Shown here: in pieces, positions 19,082-27,333 of the stretch
How positions within the stretch are numbered: position 1 is the stretch's first letter
How the letters are laid out: each line of letters opens with the position of its first letter
Assembly (NCBI RefSeq): GCF_000016545.1
Contig: NC_009437.1
Location: 2,692,501-2,756,500, forward strand
Reading direction: 5' to 3'
Source: Caldicellulosiruptor saccharolyticus DSM 8903
GTDB taxonomy: Bacteria; Bacillota; Thermoanaerobacteria; Caldicellulosiruptorales; Caldicellulosiruptoraceae
Length of the DNA: 64,000 bases
Program-made: the position numbers and the translations under genes
Notes under the pieces: generated by a model
The model's input: only the letters and a program-made list of their open reading frames with translations
Database searches by the model: none
What the model was told of the DNA's origin: nothing

Positions 19082-19134
19082 ACACCTCGATATTCTTGTT
19101 TTCTTAGTTTAAGAAATATCAAATATCGAGGTGT
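19082..19134 (-). promoter_or_regulatory. Stem-loop that sequesters the ribosome-binding site of the SLH-glucanase gene
   Basis: On the minus strand ACACCTCGATATT (19134-19122) pairs perfectly over 13 bp with AATATCGAGGTGT (19094-19082). The second arm contains the GAGGTG that positions ribosomes at the TTG start (19075). A nested 7-bp stem (TTTCTTA/TAAGAAA, 19100-19116) sits in the loop. The minus strand after the hairpin is not U-rich, so a terminator is unlikely. The layout fits translational control by an on/off fold, possibly responsive to temperature or a bound factor. Confidence 0.6.
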
Positions 19135-19231
19135 GAAAAAAGGTGTTATTTTTTAGTTATAGTTTCTATTTTTAAGATGTTTATTAAAGCGAATCTTTGA
19201 CATATCTTCTTGTAATATAAGTATAAAAACC

Positions 19232-20782
19232 TTAATGAATATCTAATCTTTTTTGGGCATCTCTGTATTCATTTGGTGTAAGACCTGTGATTTCCTTAAA
19301 AATTCTTGCAAAATGTTTTGGGTTTTTATAGCCCACTTTTTCAGATATCTCCCAAATTTTTAGATTAGTATTTGCAAGTAATTCTTTTGCTTTATCAATT
19401 CTGACCTTGTTAAGATAATCCAAAAAGCTCATACCAGTTCTCTCTTTGAATATGGTTGAAAAGTAATAATAATTCAGTGAAACATGGTTTGCAACCATCG
19501 CCATGTTGATGTCTTTATAATAATTTTCATTGATGAACTTAATTGCCTCTTCAATTTCATCTTTTACAGTGAGTATCCCTTTTAATGCCGCAATCATACT
19601 GGTAGCTTCATATACAAAATTCTTAAGCATCTCTATATATTCTTTCATATTCGAAAAATTTAAAATATTCTTAAGAAGCAAATATGAACTCATATCCAGG
19701 ATCTTTCTTGGAACTTGACTTTCAAATCTTTCTATAATTTCTCTATATAGTTTTGTTGCAATGTCCTGTATAGATTCAATTGAGCAGTTTTTTAAAAACT
19801 CATGATTGAATATATTTTCTACACAGCTCAAGGCTTCTTTCTGTTTCCCTGCTAAAATTAGCTCTTTAAGCTTGTGTATACTTTCATCTTTCGAACATGC
19901 TATATTTTCCCTATCCTTCACATTTGAATAATATTCAATACTTTTGCTTGCAACAAAAGCATATAATGCTGTCTTTTTTGATCTACCATGAAGCAGTTTA
20001 AGATTCTCAAGAGGTTGTTTCTCATTATATATTCCAATATAGACATCTTTTTGAAATACCCCTTTACATAGATCATATATTCTCAAGGGTTCAATCAAAG
20101 TATCTGAAATAACTAAAATGTTTTTTTCATAATCGATTAAAGCTATATTAAAGGCACCATCTGGAAATAGCTTTATTAGATTATTTTTCAAATCTTCTGA
20201 TACAATACTATAATCTTCTTCTCTATCTTTGGTTATAAATATATAGAACGTATACACTTGTATTTCTGAATCTATACCTAAGGTTTCCAACTTCTTTTTT
20301 ATCTCAGTCTGAGTCAAATTTGAAAGAAGAATATTATTTAGTTCCACTTCAACCATACGCGATTTTAGAATATTTTGCATTTTGAACAATTTGTATGTAT
20401 CTTCTTCCCTTTCTAACTCCTGCTGAATCTTTGCTAACAAGTCCAACAGTTCAGATTTGTCAATGGGCTTTAGGATATACCCTCTTGCTCCATATTCCAA
20501 ACATTCCTTTGCATAACTGAACTCATCATATCCACTTATAACAACAATCTTAGGCTTTTGAGGCATATTTTGTATCTTTTTTATCACAGATATTCCATCA
20601 AGCAAAGGCAATCTAATATCGATAATCAGCAAATCAAACTGTTCTGAAAATAGCAAATCTAAAGCCTCTTTGCCATTTGAAGCCTCTTTTATATCCTTGA
20701 ACTCTAAATTACTCTTTTCTAAAATAGTCTTAATACCTTTTCTTATAAGCTTTTCATCATCTACAATTAATACCTTCCGCAT
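19232..20782 (-). CDS. Response regulator, REC plus AraC-type domain (YesN type, long)
   Basis: The 516-residue regulator has a receiver domain (1-120, D55 in LIIDIRLP, K in ILKPI), a long middle region typical of full-size YesN proteins (about 130-400), and an AraC/XylS DNA-binding domain (about 410-510, signature GYKNPKHFARIFKEITGLTP). The gene starts 25 bases after the kinase stop and is followed 156 bases later by the SLH-glucanase gene. It sits between its kinase and the enzyme genes, downstream of the LplBC-type transporter, so it most likely activates transport and glucanase genes when beta-glucan fragments are sensed. Confidence 0.92.
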   Translation of the reverse strand: MRKVLIVDDEKLIRKGIKTILEKSNLEFKDIKEASNGKEALDLLFSEQFDLLIIDIRLPLLDGISVIKKIQNMPQKPKIVVISGYDEFSYAKECLEYGARGYILKPIDKSELLDLLAKIQQELEREEDTYKLFKMQNILKSRMVEVELNNILLSNLTQTEIKKKLETLGIDSEIQVYTFYIFITKDREEDYSIVSEDLKNNLIKLFPDGAFNIALIDYEKNILVISDTLIEPLRIYDLCKGVFQKDVYIGIYNEKQPLENLKLLHGRSKKTALYAFVASKSIEYYSNVKDRENIACSKDESIHKLKELILAGKQKEALSCVENIFNHEFLKNCSIESIQDIATKLYREIIERFESQVPRKILDMSSYLLLKNILNFSNMKEYIEMLKNFVYEATSMIAALKGILTVKDEIEEAIKFINENYYKDINMAMVANHVSLNYYYFSTIFKERTGMSFLDYLNKVRIDKAKELLANTNLKIWEISEKVGYKNPKHFARIFKEITGLTPNEYRDAQKRLDIH

Positions 20783-20807
20783 ATTTCATTCCCGCCCTAT
20801 AAAAATT

Positions 20808-22652
20808 TTAATTATCAACTCTATTTTCAAAAGGCAGCGTAATTGTCACTTTAGTAAATTCATTTTCTTTGCTCTCAATCTTCAACCCATATGCCTTCCC
20901 ATAAGTGAGCTTTATTCTCTCATTCACATTTTTCAAAGCTATGCCCTGGCCGTGATAACATTCAGCATCAATTCCTTTCTCTATAGCCTCTTGAATCTGT
21001 CGGAGTTTCTCCTCCTCAATTCCTTTTCCATCATCAACTATTGTTATAACTAAAAACTCACCGATTACATTCGCGTCAATAAATATGCTTCCGCCTTCAC
21101 CTTTTGGCTCAATTCCATAAGTTATTGAATTTTCAATTATTGGCTGTAAAATCAATTTTGGCACTTCATAGTTCAGAATCTCCTCATTATATATGTTTAT
21201 CATCAGTTTTATTTCTTTATCAAATCGAAGATTCATAAGTGCTACATAGTTTTTTATGTTTTCTAACTCGTCATACAAGGTAACAAATTTCCTTTTCCAG
21301 CTCATATTGTATCTCATCATCTTGCCAAGCTTTGTTATTGCGTCTGAAACTTCATAGTCTTCTTTACATTCTGCCATCATTTTTATATTTTCAAGTACAT
21401 TGTATATAAAATGAGCGTTTATCTGTGATTGCAGCGCCTTTATCTGAGCATCTTTTTGAGCAAGTTCTTTTTTTACTGTGTCTACAATTAAAACCTTTAT
21501 CCTCTCTATCATCTTTTGGAAATGAAAAGCCAGTTCATCAATCTCATCATCGCCTTTTATCTCAATTTTCACATCAAAGTCTCCGTTCTCAACTTTGCGC
21601 ATAGTAGAAATAATATCTTTTAATTTTCTTAAAATAAGTGAAATGATTACAAATATTAAAGCTGACGAAATAAACATTAAAACAACAACTTGCCATAACA
21701 TCTTAATTGTGAGCTGGTTTATCTTCTGCGTCAAAGCGTCAAACAAAACAACTTTGTAAAGATACATACCCAACATAGGTACATAGGTGTATACAAAAGC
21801 TGCAGATGTCCTACCAAGTCTAAAATAAACTATTTCTTCATTTTTTGTAACATCTGTTTTTTTAATAAGAAATTCTTTAAAATCTTTTAAATCAATCTTT
21901 AAAGTCCTTAAAAAGTCTGATAGTTGATGGTTATAAACAATCTCGCCATCTTTTGTTATGGCAACCATAACAGAATTTCTATTTGAACGCGTAAGCTCAT
22001 TTGCAAAAAATTCATCTGTTAACATGTTTACTTCAATTATTCCCACTAAATTGCCTACAGAATCTATAACTTTTGTATAGTAAGAAACAACTTTTGTATC
22101 ATTGTTAAGGGGCGGTCCTAAATTGTCAGTATTGTTAATTTTCCAAAGACTTATTTTTTCTGGATTGTCTAAAAAATCTGCAATATACTTTTGATTTTTT
22201 ATTCTATCAAGCTGATAAAGAACCGGCCATGTCTCTGGTAAAAAAACATTGTTTGTGAAAAATCTGATTCGGTTTATATTAAAATTGACATATTGTAAAT
22301 ACTCTATTTCATCAAGTACATTTACTTTAAAAGAAAAAATTTCTTCCGGGGACCTTTCTTGATAAATAGAAACAAAGTCAATGAAATCTTGGTTATTTAA
22401 GATGAACTGAGTTGCTTTGACATATTGCTCAACATTTTTGACAATATCACTTTTCAACTTTTCCACTTCAAAAGCAATATTATTTATGTACTCTTTTTCT
22501 GTCATATCTTTGACATTTTGAAATGCGTTTATTTGCAATATTGATATTGGTATTGCAACAATGAGTATATATGAAAATATCAACTTTTGACGGACATTCA
22601 GTTTGGTAATTGATTTTAATATATGTTTTATCCTGTTAAATAACTTAACCAT
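20808..22652 (-). CDS. Sensor histidine kinase, YesM type
   Basis: The 614-residue kinase has a membrane helix at about 22-42, an extracellular Cache-like sensor region (about 43-300), a second helix (about 306-330), HAMP, a His_kinase box with H414 in QINAHFIYNVLE, and HATPase_c (N-box LQPIIENSITYGI, G-box DDGKGIEEEK). It pairs with the YesN-type regulator encoded 25 bases downstream. A strong terminator separates it from the binding-protein gene upstream, so this pair has its own transcript or depends on readthrough. The ligand is unknown; the locus suggests beta-glucan oligosaccharides. Confidence 0.92.
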   Translation of the reverse strand: MVKLFNRIKHILKSITKLNVRQKLIFSYILIVAIPISILQINAFQNVKDMTEKEYINNIAFEVEKLKSDIVKNVEQYVKATQFILNNQDFIDFVSIYQERSPEEIFSFKVNVLDEIEYLQYVNFNINRIRFFTNNVFLPETWPVLYQLDRIKNQKYIADFLDNPEKISLWKINNTDNLGPPLNNDTKVVSYYTKVIDSVGNLVGIIEVNMLTDEFFANELTRSNRNSVMVAITKDGEIVYNHQLSDFLRTLKIDLKDFKEFLIKKTDVTKNEEIVYFRLGRTSAAFVYTYVPMLGMYLYKVVLFDALTQKINQLTIKMLWQVVVLMFISSALIFVIISLILRKLKDIISTMRKVENGDFDVKIEIKGDDEIDELAFHFQKMIERIKVLIVDTVKKELAQKDAQIKALQSQINAHFIYNVLENIKMMAECKEDYEVSDAITKLGKMMRYNMSWKRKFVTLYDELENIKNYVALMNLRFDKEIKLMINIYNEEILNYEVPKLILQPIIENSITYGIEPKGEGGSIFIDANVIGEFLVITIVDDGKGIEEEKLRQIQEAIEKGIDAECYHGQGIALKNVNERIKLTYGKAYGLKIESKENEFTKVTITLPFENRVDN

Positions 22653-22736
22653 TTATCTCATTCCCACTATTAATTGATACTTTAATTTCATTATACACTT
22701 GTGTTTATCACTAATCTATTATTCATTATTTGAAAA

Positions 22737-22763
22737 GGGCTGATGGCACCTCTCCATCAGCCC
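22737..22763 (-). terminator. Intrinsic terminator after the LplA-type binding-protein gene
   Basis: A perfect 10-bp stem (GGGCTGATGG / CCATCAGCCC) with a seven-base loop, followed on the minus strand by TTTTC. It lies 29 bases past the binding-protein stop and closes the permease-permease-binding-protein operon. Confidence 0.8.
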
Positions 22764-22791
22764 CAAAAAATCTGTGTGATAACCAAAGACT

Positions 22792-24399
22792 TTATTTAAT
22801 TCCCAATTTCTTCTTGTTCTCTTCTAACTTCTTCTGCTCATATGCAAGCACCTTATCATAACCAATTTGCTTCTTATACGCCTGGAATTCATTGAATATC
22901 TTATCAAATTCAGCAGAAGACTTTGCCATTATAAGTTTTGGAAGTACTTGTCCCCACTTGAGAGCAACCTTTCTTGCAATGATGCCCTCTGGACTATCTG
23001 CTGGTGGTTCAATTCCATCATACTGAGCATAGCTTACAGTCTTGCCAACAGTCCAATCAGCCATTTGTTGCAAGTATGGTGGCATTCCTGGGTCCCATTG
23101 TGATACAAATGGCCAGTCACCAAGCATCCAGTATGTGAGCTCTGCACCGTATTTCTTGTCAAATGTAGGTCTGTCAGTTTGCATAAGCTTTACAACTTCA
23201 GGCTTGAACTGCTCTTTACCCTTTATTACATTCCAAGTTACACCTTTTGGCCCAAGGTAGAAATCTTTCTGACCCTCAGGGCTCAGCCAGTAGCTCATAA
23301 ATCTTATTGCTCTCTTTGGGTCTTTATTGTTCTTTGAAATCATTGTTAATGTCCAACCTGCAATGCCAGGACCAGCAAGCTTTGGCTTTTCAAGTTTTGA
23401 ATTTGCAGGACCATCAACCGCGATATAAATCATCTTTGGATTCTTCTTGTAGAGTTCTTGCTGAGCTGAAACAAAGTCTGTTCTCTGGTATATCATGCTA
23501 AAGTATCTACCCTGTGCTATCTTTTCTTCCATCTGCGCTCTTTTATCTACGAATACATCCTTTGCAATCAGACCTCTTCTGTAAGCCTCATTAAATGTCT
23601 TGAGCCATCTAATGTATTCTGGATTTGTTACAATGTCATAAAGTTTTCCATTCTTCTCACGTGGAAGCGCCAAGAAATTCCACAAATAACTCTCTAAAGA
23701 GTAGCAACCTGTATCAGTAAATTCATGGAATCCAATTGGTATAAGTGGCTGGCCATTAACTGTTGGGAATTTCTTTTTTGCGTCTGCTAAAGCCTTCAAG
23801 AAAGTGTCAGGTTTTCTCATGTCTGGTTTGCCAAGTGCTTCATATATATCTTTTCTGACAAGAAATGTCTGGTTAGAGTAAATTTTTAGTTTTGGGTTTT
23901 TGAAATCCTCTGGGGTATATGATGCATTAGGATAACCATACACATGCCCATCTGGTTGAGTGTACCAACCAAGTCTTTGCTTGTTAGCAACTGTAAAGAA
24001 GTATGGGTCATACTTCTTTGCAAGTTCATCTAATGCATAAACAAGCTTACCAGCAATCATCTTTCTTACAGCTTCTTCCCACCAACCAAGAGTGATGAAA
24101 TCTGGTAGGGTGTTTGAAGCAATCATAACATTCAGTTTCTCATTCTCGTTTCCTGCAGGTACTATAAAGTTGATTTTTACACCTGTCTTTTTAGTGACGT
24201 AATCAGAAACAGCATTGCCACCCCACTTTGTCCCAAACCATGAAAAATTGATGTACCAATCAAATGTAATAGGTTTTTTAGCATCCTCTTTCCAACCTGG
24301 CTTTACACTGCTTGCTGCGTTTGTAAGTGTAAGTGGAATTATGGATACTAAAAATGCCAGGGCAATCAGCAGTACAAATACTTTTTTAAATCTTCTCAT
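22792..24399 (-). CDS. Extracellular solute-binding protein, LplA/YtcQ type
   Basis: The 535-residue binding protein belongs to the large LplA-type group that works with LplB/LplC permeases and imports oligosaccharides. A signal peptide (about 1-28, cleavage near TNA-ASS) is clear, but no lipobox cysteine is present, as in the other binding protein of this window. The ATG at 24399 is preferred: AAAGGAGGG lies 11 bases upstream, whereas a GTG four codons earlier abuts the ribosome-binding site. The C-terminal region is Lys/Glu-rich. It is the third gene after two permeases, with a terminator behind it. Beta-glucan oligosaccharide is the inferred ligand. Confidence 0.9.
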   Translation of the reverse strand: MRRFKKVFVLLIALAFLVSIIPLTLTNAASSVKPGWKEDAKKPITFDWYINFSWFGTKWGGNAVSDYVTKKTGVKINFIVPAGNENEKLNVMIASNTLPDFITLGWWEEAVRKMIAGKLVYALDELAKKYDPYFFTVANKQRLGWYTQPDGHVYGYPNASYTPEDFKNPKLKIYSNQTFLVRKDIYEALGKPDMRKPDTFLKALADAKKKFPTVNGQPLIPIGFHEFTDTGCYSLESYLWNFLALPREKNGKLYDIVTNPEYIRWLKTFNEAYRRGLIAKDVFVDKRAQMEEKIAQGRYFSMIYQRTDFVSAQQELYKKNPKMIYIAVDGPANSKLEKPKLAGPGIAGWTLTMISKNNKDPKRAIRFMSYWLSPEGQKDFYLGPKGVTWNVIKGKEQFKPEVVKLMQTDRPTFDKKYGAELTYWMLGDWPFVSQWDPGMPPYLQQMADWTVGKTVSYAQYDGIEPPADSPEGIIARKVALKWGQVLPKLIMAKSSAEFDKIFNEFQAYKKQIGYDKVLAYEQKKLEENKKKLGIK

Positions 24400-24484
24400 A
24401 ACTAAAGACACCCTCCTTTAACTTGAATATTATAATTTTGTTTTTATATTAACTGCAAAAAGCAGTTAATACCTCTCTTACACT

Positions 24485-25369
24485 TTAACCTTTAATAGCA
24501 CCAATCAAAAGCCCCTTAACAAAATACTTTTGCAAGAAGGGATATACGCATACAATAGGCAAAGTAGTAACAACCATTGTAGCCATCTTTATAGACTGTG
24601 ATGTAACATTTCTTGTCATAATCCCCCCTGGCGCATTAGCAAGCATTTGGTTTGATGTCGTTTCAGCAATAACCTTGTACAAGAAGGTCTGAATGGGCTG
24701 AAGCTTTGGATTGTTTATAAAAATTACCCCCATAAAGTAGTCGTTCCAGTTGTAAACCCCTACAAACAGAGCAATTGTAGCTAAAACAGGAGTTGAAAGC
24801 GGCAGTATCACACGGGTAAAGATGGTAAAATCATTTGCTCCATCTATTTTGGCGGACTCTTCTAACTCGACAGGAAGCTCTCTAAAAAATGCCTGGAATA
24901 TTATCAAATTGTAAAAGTTGAACATCCCAGGAATTACATATACTAAAAAGTTGTTGTAAAGTCCTAAGCTTTTAATCAAGAGAAAGTATGGAATTAAACC
25001 TCCACCAAAGAAAAGAGTTATTGTTCCCATTGTCATGTAAATCTTTCGTCCTATGAGTTCCTTTTTCATGAATGCATATGCCACCATTGCTGTAAAGAAC
25101 ACATGAAGAGTTGTTGTAATAACTGTTCGTGCAATTGTTACCATGAACGCTGTTGTTATATCACTATTACTGAAAACAGTTATATAATTATCTAACGTAA
25201 ACTTTCTTGGCCAAAAGTAAATTCCGCCAAGCATCGCATCCTTGCCGTCATTGAAAGAGTAAACAATTATGTACCATATTGGATACAACGTAACAAAACA
25301 AATTATCAACATTAGCGTTATGTTAAAAATATCAAAAATTTTATCTCCCAATGAGGCTTTCATTTTCAT
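24485..25369 (-). CDS. ABC transporter permease, LplC type
   Basis: This 294-residue permease has six membrane segments and the ATPase-docking loop ESAKIDGANDFTIFTRVILP near residues 190-210. It forms a heterodimer with the LplB-type permease encoded 35 bases upstream. I chose ATG at 25369 because GAGGAGG lies nine bases upstream; the in-frame GTG at 25387 overlaps that ribosome-binding site. The C-terminus (LQKYFVKGLLIGAIKG) is the conserved end of the family. No cognate ATPase gene is nearby. Confidence 0.9.
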   Translation of the reverse strand: MKMKASLGDKIFDIFNITLMLIICFVTLYPIWYIIVYSFNDGKDAMLGGIYFWPRKFTLDNYITVFSNSDITTAFMVTIARTVITTTLHVFFTAMVAYAFMKKELIGRKIYMTMGTITLFFGGGLIPYFLLIKSLGLYNNFLVYVIPGMFNFYNLIIFQAFFRELPVELEESAKIDGANDFTIFTRVILPLSTPVLATIALFVGVYNWNDYFMGVIFINNPKLQPIQTFLYKVIAETTSNQMLANAPGGIMTRNVTSQSIKMATMVVTTLPIVCVYPFLQKYFVKGLLIGAIKG

Positions 25370-25404
25370 TGCTAATTTCCTCCTCACATTTTGACATTTT
25401 GCAA

Positions 25405-26361
25405 TTAGAAGAGAGATTTATCAGTGAGCTTTTTAGTTACACCATTTGCCAATAGAAGCAGGATAAGTGCAATGATGGATTTAAAAAGTCCTATTGCTGT
25501 TGCGTAAGAAAATCTAAACGCTTCAATACCCATTTTGTATACGTAAATATCAATAACGTCAGAAGCATCTGCATTTAGAGGATTTCTCAATACAAATATC
25601 TGGTCAAAGTTTGAATTCATAAGACCACTTACTGCTAAAATAAACATAATTGCAATGGTGCCTGAGATACATGGAATGGTGATTTTAAACATTTTTGTTA
25701 TTCTACCTGCTCCATCTACAGTCGCTGCTTCATAAAGTTCTGGGTCAATTCCTGCAATTGCAGCCAAATAGATTATCGCATTCCATCCAAGCTCTTTCCA
25801 CACTTCTGATATAACTGCTATACCCCAGAAATATTTGGGTTCAGCTAAAAATGTAATTGGTTGTTTTAAAATTCCCAACTTTGTAAGTATGATATTTATA
25901 AGCCCTGTTTCTGAAAGCCAGTTCATCAATATTCCGCCTAAAACTACCCATGAAATAAAGTGAGGCAAGTACGATATTGTTTGAACAGTTCTTTTAAACC
26001 TAACTGAGGTAAGCTCATTTAAAAGCACTGCAAATAATATTGGAAGTGGAAATCCTACCAACAGTTTAAAAAAGCTAATGCCCACAGTGTTCTTTATTAT
26101 CAGCCAAAATCGCTCATCTGAAAAGAACTCTTTAAAATTTGCTAACCCCACCCACGGCGATTTGTTAATACCGAGAGTTATATCATATTCTTTAAATGCA
26201 ATTATAATTCCATACATTGGAATGTAGCAAAATATTATCATCCATATAACCCCTGGAATAGCCATTGCCTGCAAATATTTTTGTTCGTTTAGCTTATGTA
26301 AAAATCTTCTAAACGGTGAAAGTTGAGTACTACTGTTTTTTGTCTGTTCAACTATATCCAT
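25405..26361 (-). CDS. ABC transporter permease, LplB type
   Basis: This 318-residue permease is the first gene of the transporter operon. It has an N-terminal cytoplasmic stretch, six membrane segments and the EAA loop EAATVDGAGRITKMFKITIP. A good ribosome-binding site (AAGGAAGGCGG) precedes the ATG. Upstream a TATAAT is present near 26440 on the minus strand without a clear -35, which is common for activator-dependent promoters. With the LplC and LplA partners it probably imports beta-glucan oligosaccharides; the substrate is inferred from neighbours. Confidence 0.9.
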   Translation of the reverse strand: MDIVEQTKNSSTQLSPFRRFLHKLNEQKYLQAMAIPGVIWMIIFCYIPMYGIIIAFKEYDITLGINKSPWVGLANFKEFFSDERFWLIIKNTVGISFFKLLVGFPLPILFAVLLNELTSVRFKRTVQTISYLPHFISWVVLGGILMNWLSETGLINIILTKLGILKQPITFLAEPKYFWGIAVISEVWKELGWNAIIYLAAIAGIDPELYEAATVDGAGRITKMFKITIPCISGTIAIMFILAVSGLMNSNFDQIFVLRNPLNADASDVIDIYVYKMGIEAFRFSYATAIGLFKSIIALILLLLANGVTKKLTDKSLF

Positions 26362-26518
26362 TACTTACCGCCTTCCTTTAGTTTTATAAAATATGTATTG
26401 CAAAATTACTAATTTGTTTTTCTGATTTTATTATAAAGTGGGATAAGTCATATAAAAAAGACCTGTTTTTTTAGAAGTGGTATCTAAATTTAAGGTCTCA
26501 AATCTTAAATTATATGTA

Positions 26519-26560
26519 ATAAAAAACAAAAAACCTCTCCAGCTTTACCTGAAGAGGTTT
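26519..26560 (-). terminator. Intrinsic terminator of the walRK-yycHI operon
   Basis: On the minus strand AAACCTCT...AGAGGTTT (26531-26560, one mismatch in the upper stem) is followed by TTTTTTGTTTTTT. It lies 23 bases beyond the yycI stop codon. Confidence 0.85.
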
Positions 26561-26583
26561 TGAAGAGACTACTAATTTTGATT

Positions 26584-27318
26584 TTACTCTAACATCCCCG
26601 TAAACCCATTTATATAATAAACTTCACCATCTGCAACAATTCGCCAAACTGGTACTGCCTGGCCTTGGATAACGTTGAAGTCTTTTAGATAGTAACCAAA
26701 CTTTACGTTCTGTATCTCTTTTATGTTTTTTTGCTGGTTCAAGAGATTGAAGATAGCCTCTAACGCTGAGATTGCCCTGCTTCTTTTGAATTCAAAACCC
26801 TGTGGAATAACCTTTGTGAAGATATAAAGAGTTGTATTTTTTTGCTTCTGTATTTTGAGCTTTCCATCAAATATTGGATAGCCTTTATAAACCTGAATAT
26901 AGCTGCCATCATAATCCTTTATATAATCACTTTTATTTATATCGAAAAGCTCAAACGGGTATTGGCTGTATTTTGATTCTAAAAAAAGTGTTTGATTTAC
27001 TATCTTTAAATGATAGATGCTACTTTCAAACTCCTTTTGATATTTATCAACTCTTTTGCCAAAAAGCTTTGTCAGGACATTGTCATACGCAGATTCAGTT
27101 TTTACGTTGAGTTTTGAAACATAATAAATTTTTTTATCAATCGTACAAGAAAGCTTTATAGAATTCTGAACAAGTATATTTTGTGCTGTCTTGATTTGTT
27201 TATCTGTAAGGCTCTCTTCCTTTGGCAGTAAGTTTAAGTATTTTACAGTAAGGAAAAGTACCAAAACCGCAAAAACCACAATTGCTATTGTTTTTACTTT
27301 TGACCAGTTCATTTTCAA
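26584..27318 (-). CDS. yycI: YycI-family regulator of WalRK
   Basis: The product (244 residues) has one N-terminal membrane helix (about 8-26, after the family-typical NWSKVKTI start) and an extracellular domain made of two similar repeats ending with YINGFTGMLE. In Firmicutes YycI and YycH bind the sensor WalK at the membrane and damp or tune its activity. TTG at 27318 is used: AAGGAG lies seven bases upstream. It follows yycH by 15 bases and is the last gene before a strong terminator. Confidence 0.82.
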   Translation of the reverse strand: MKMNWSKVKTIAIVVFAVLVLFLTVKYLNLLPKEESLTDKQIKTAQNILVQNSIKLSCTIDKKIYYVSKLNVKTESAYDNVLTKLFGKRVDKYQKEFESSIYHLKIVNQTLFLESKYSQYPFELFDINKSDYIKDYDGSYIQVYKGYPIFDGKLKIQKQKNTTLYIFTKVIPQGFEFKRSRAISALEAIFNLLNQQKNIKEIQNVKFGYYLKDFNVIQGQAVPVWRIVADGEVYYINGFTGMLE

Positions 27319-27333
27319 AACAAAACTCCTTTT

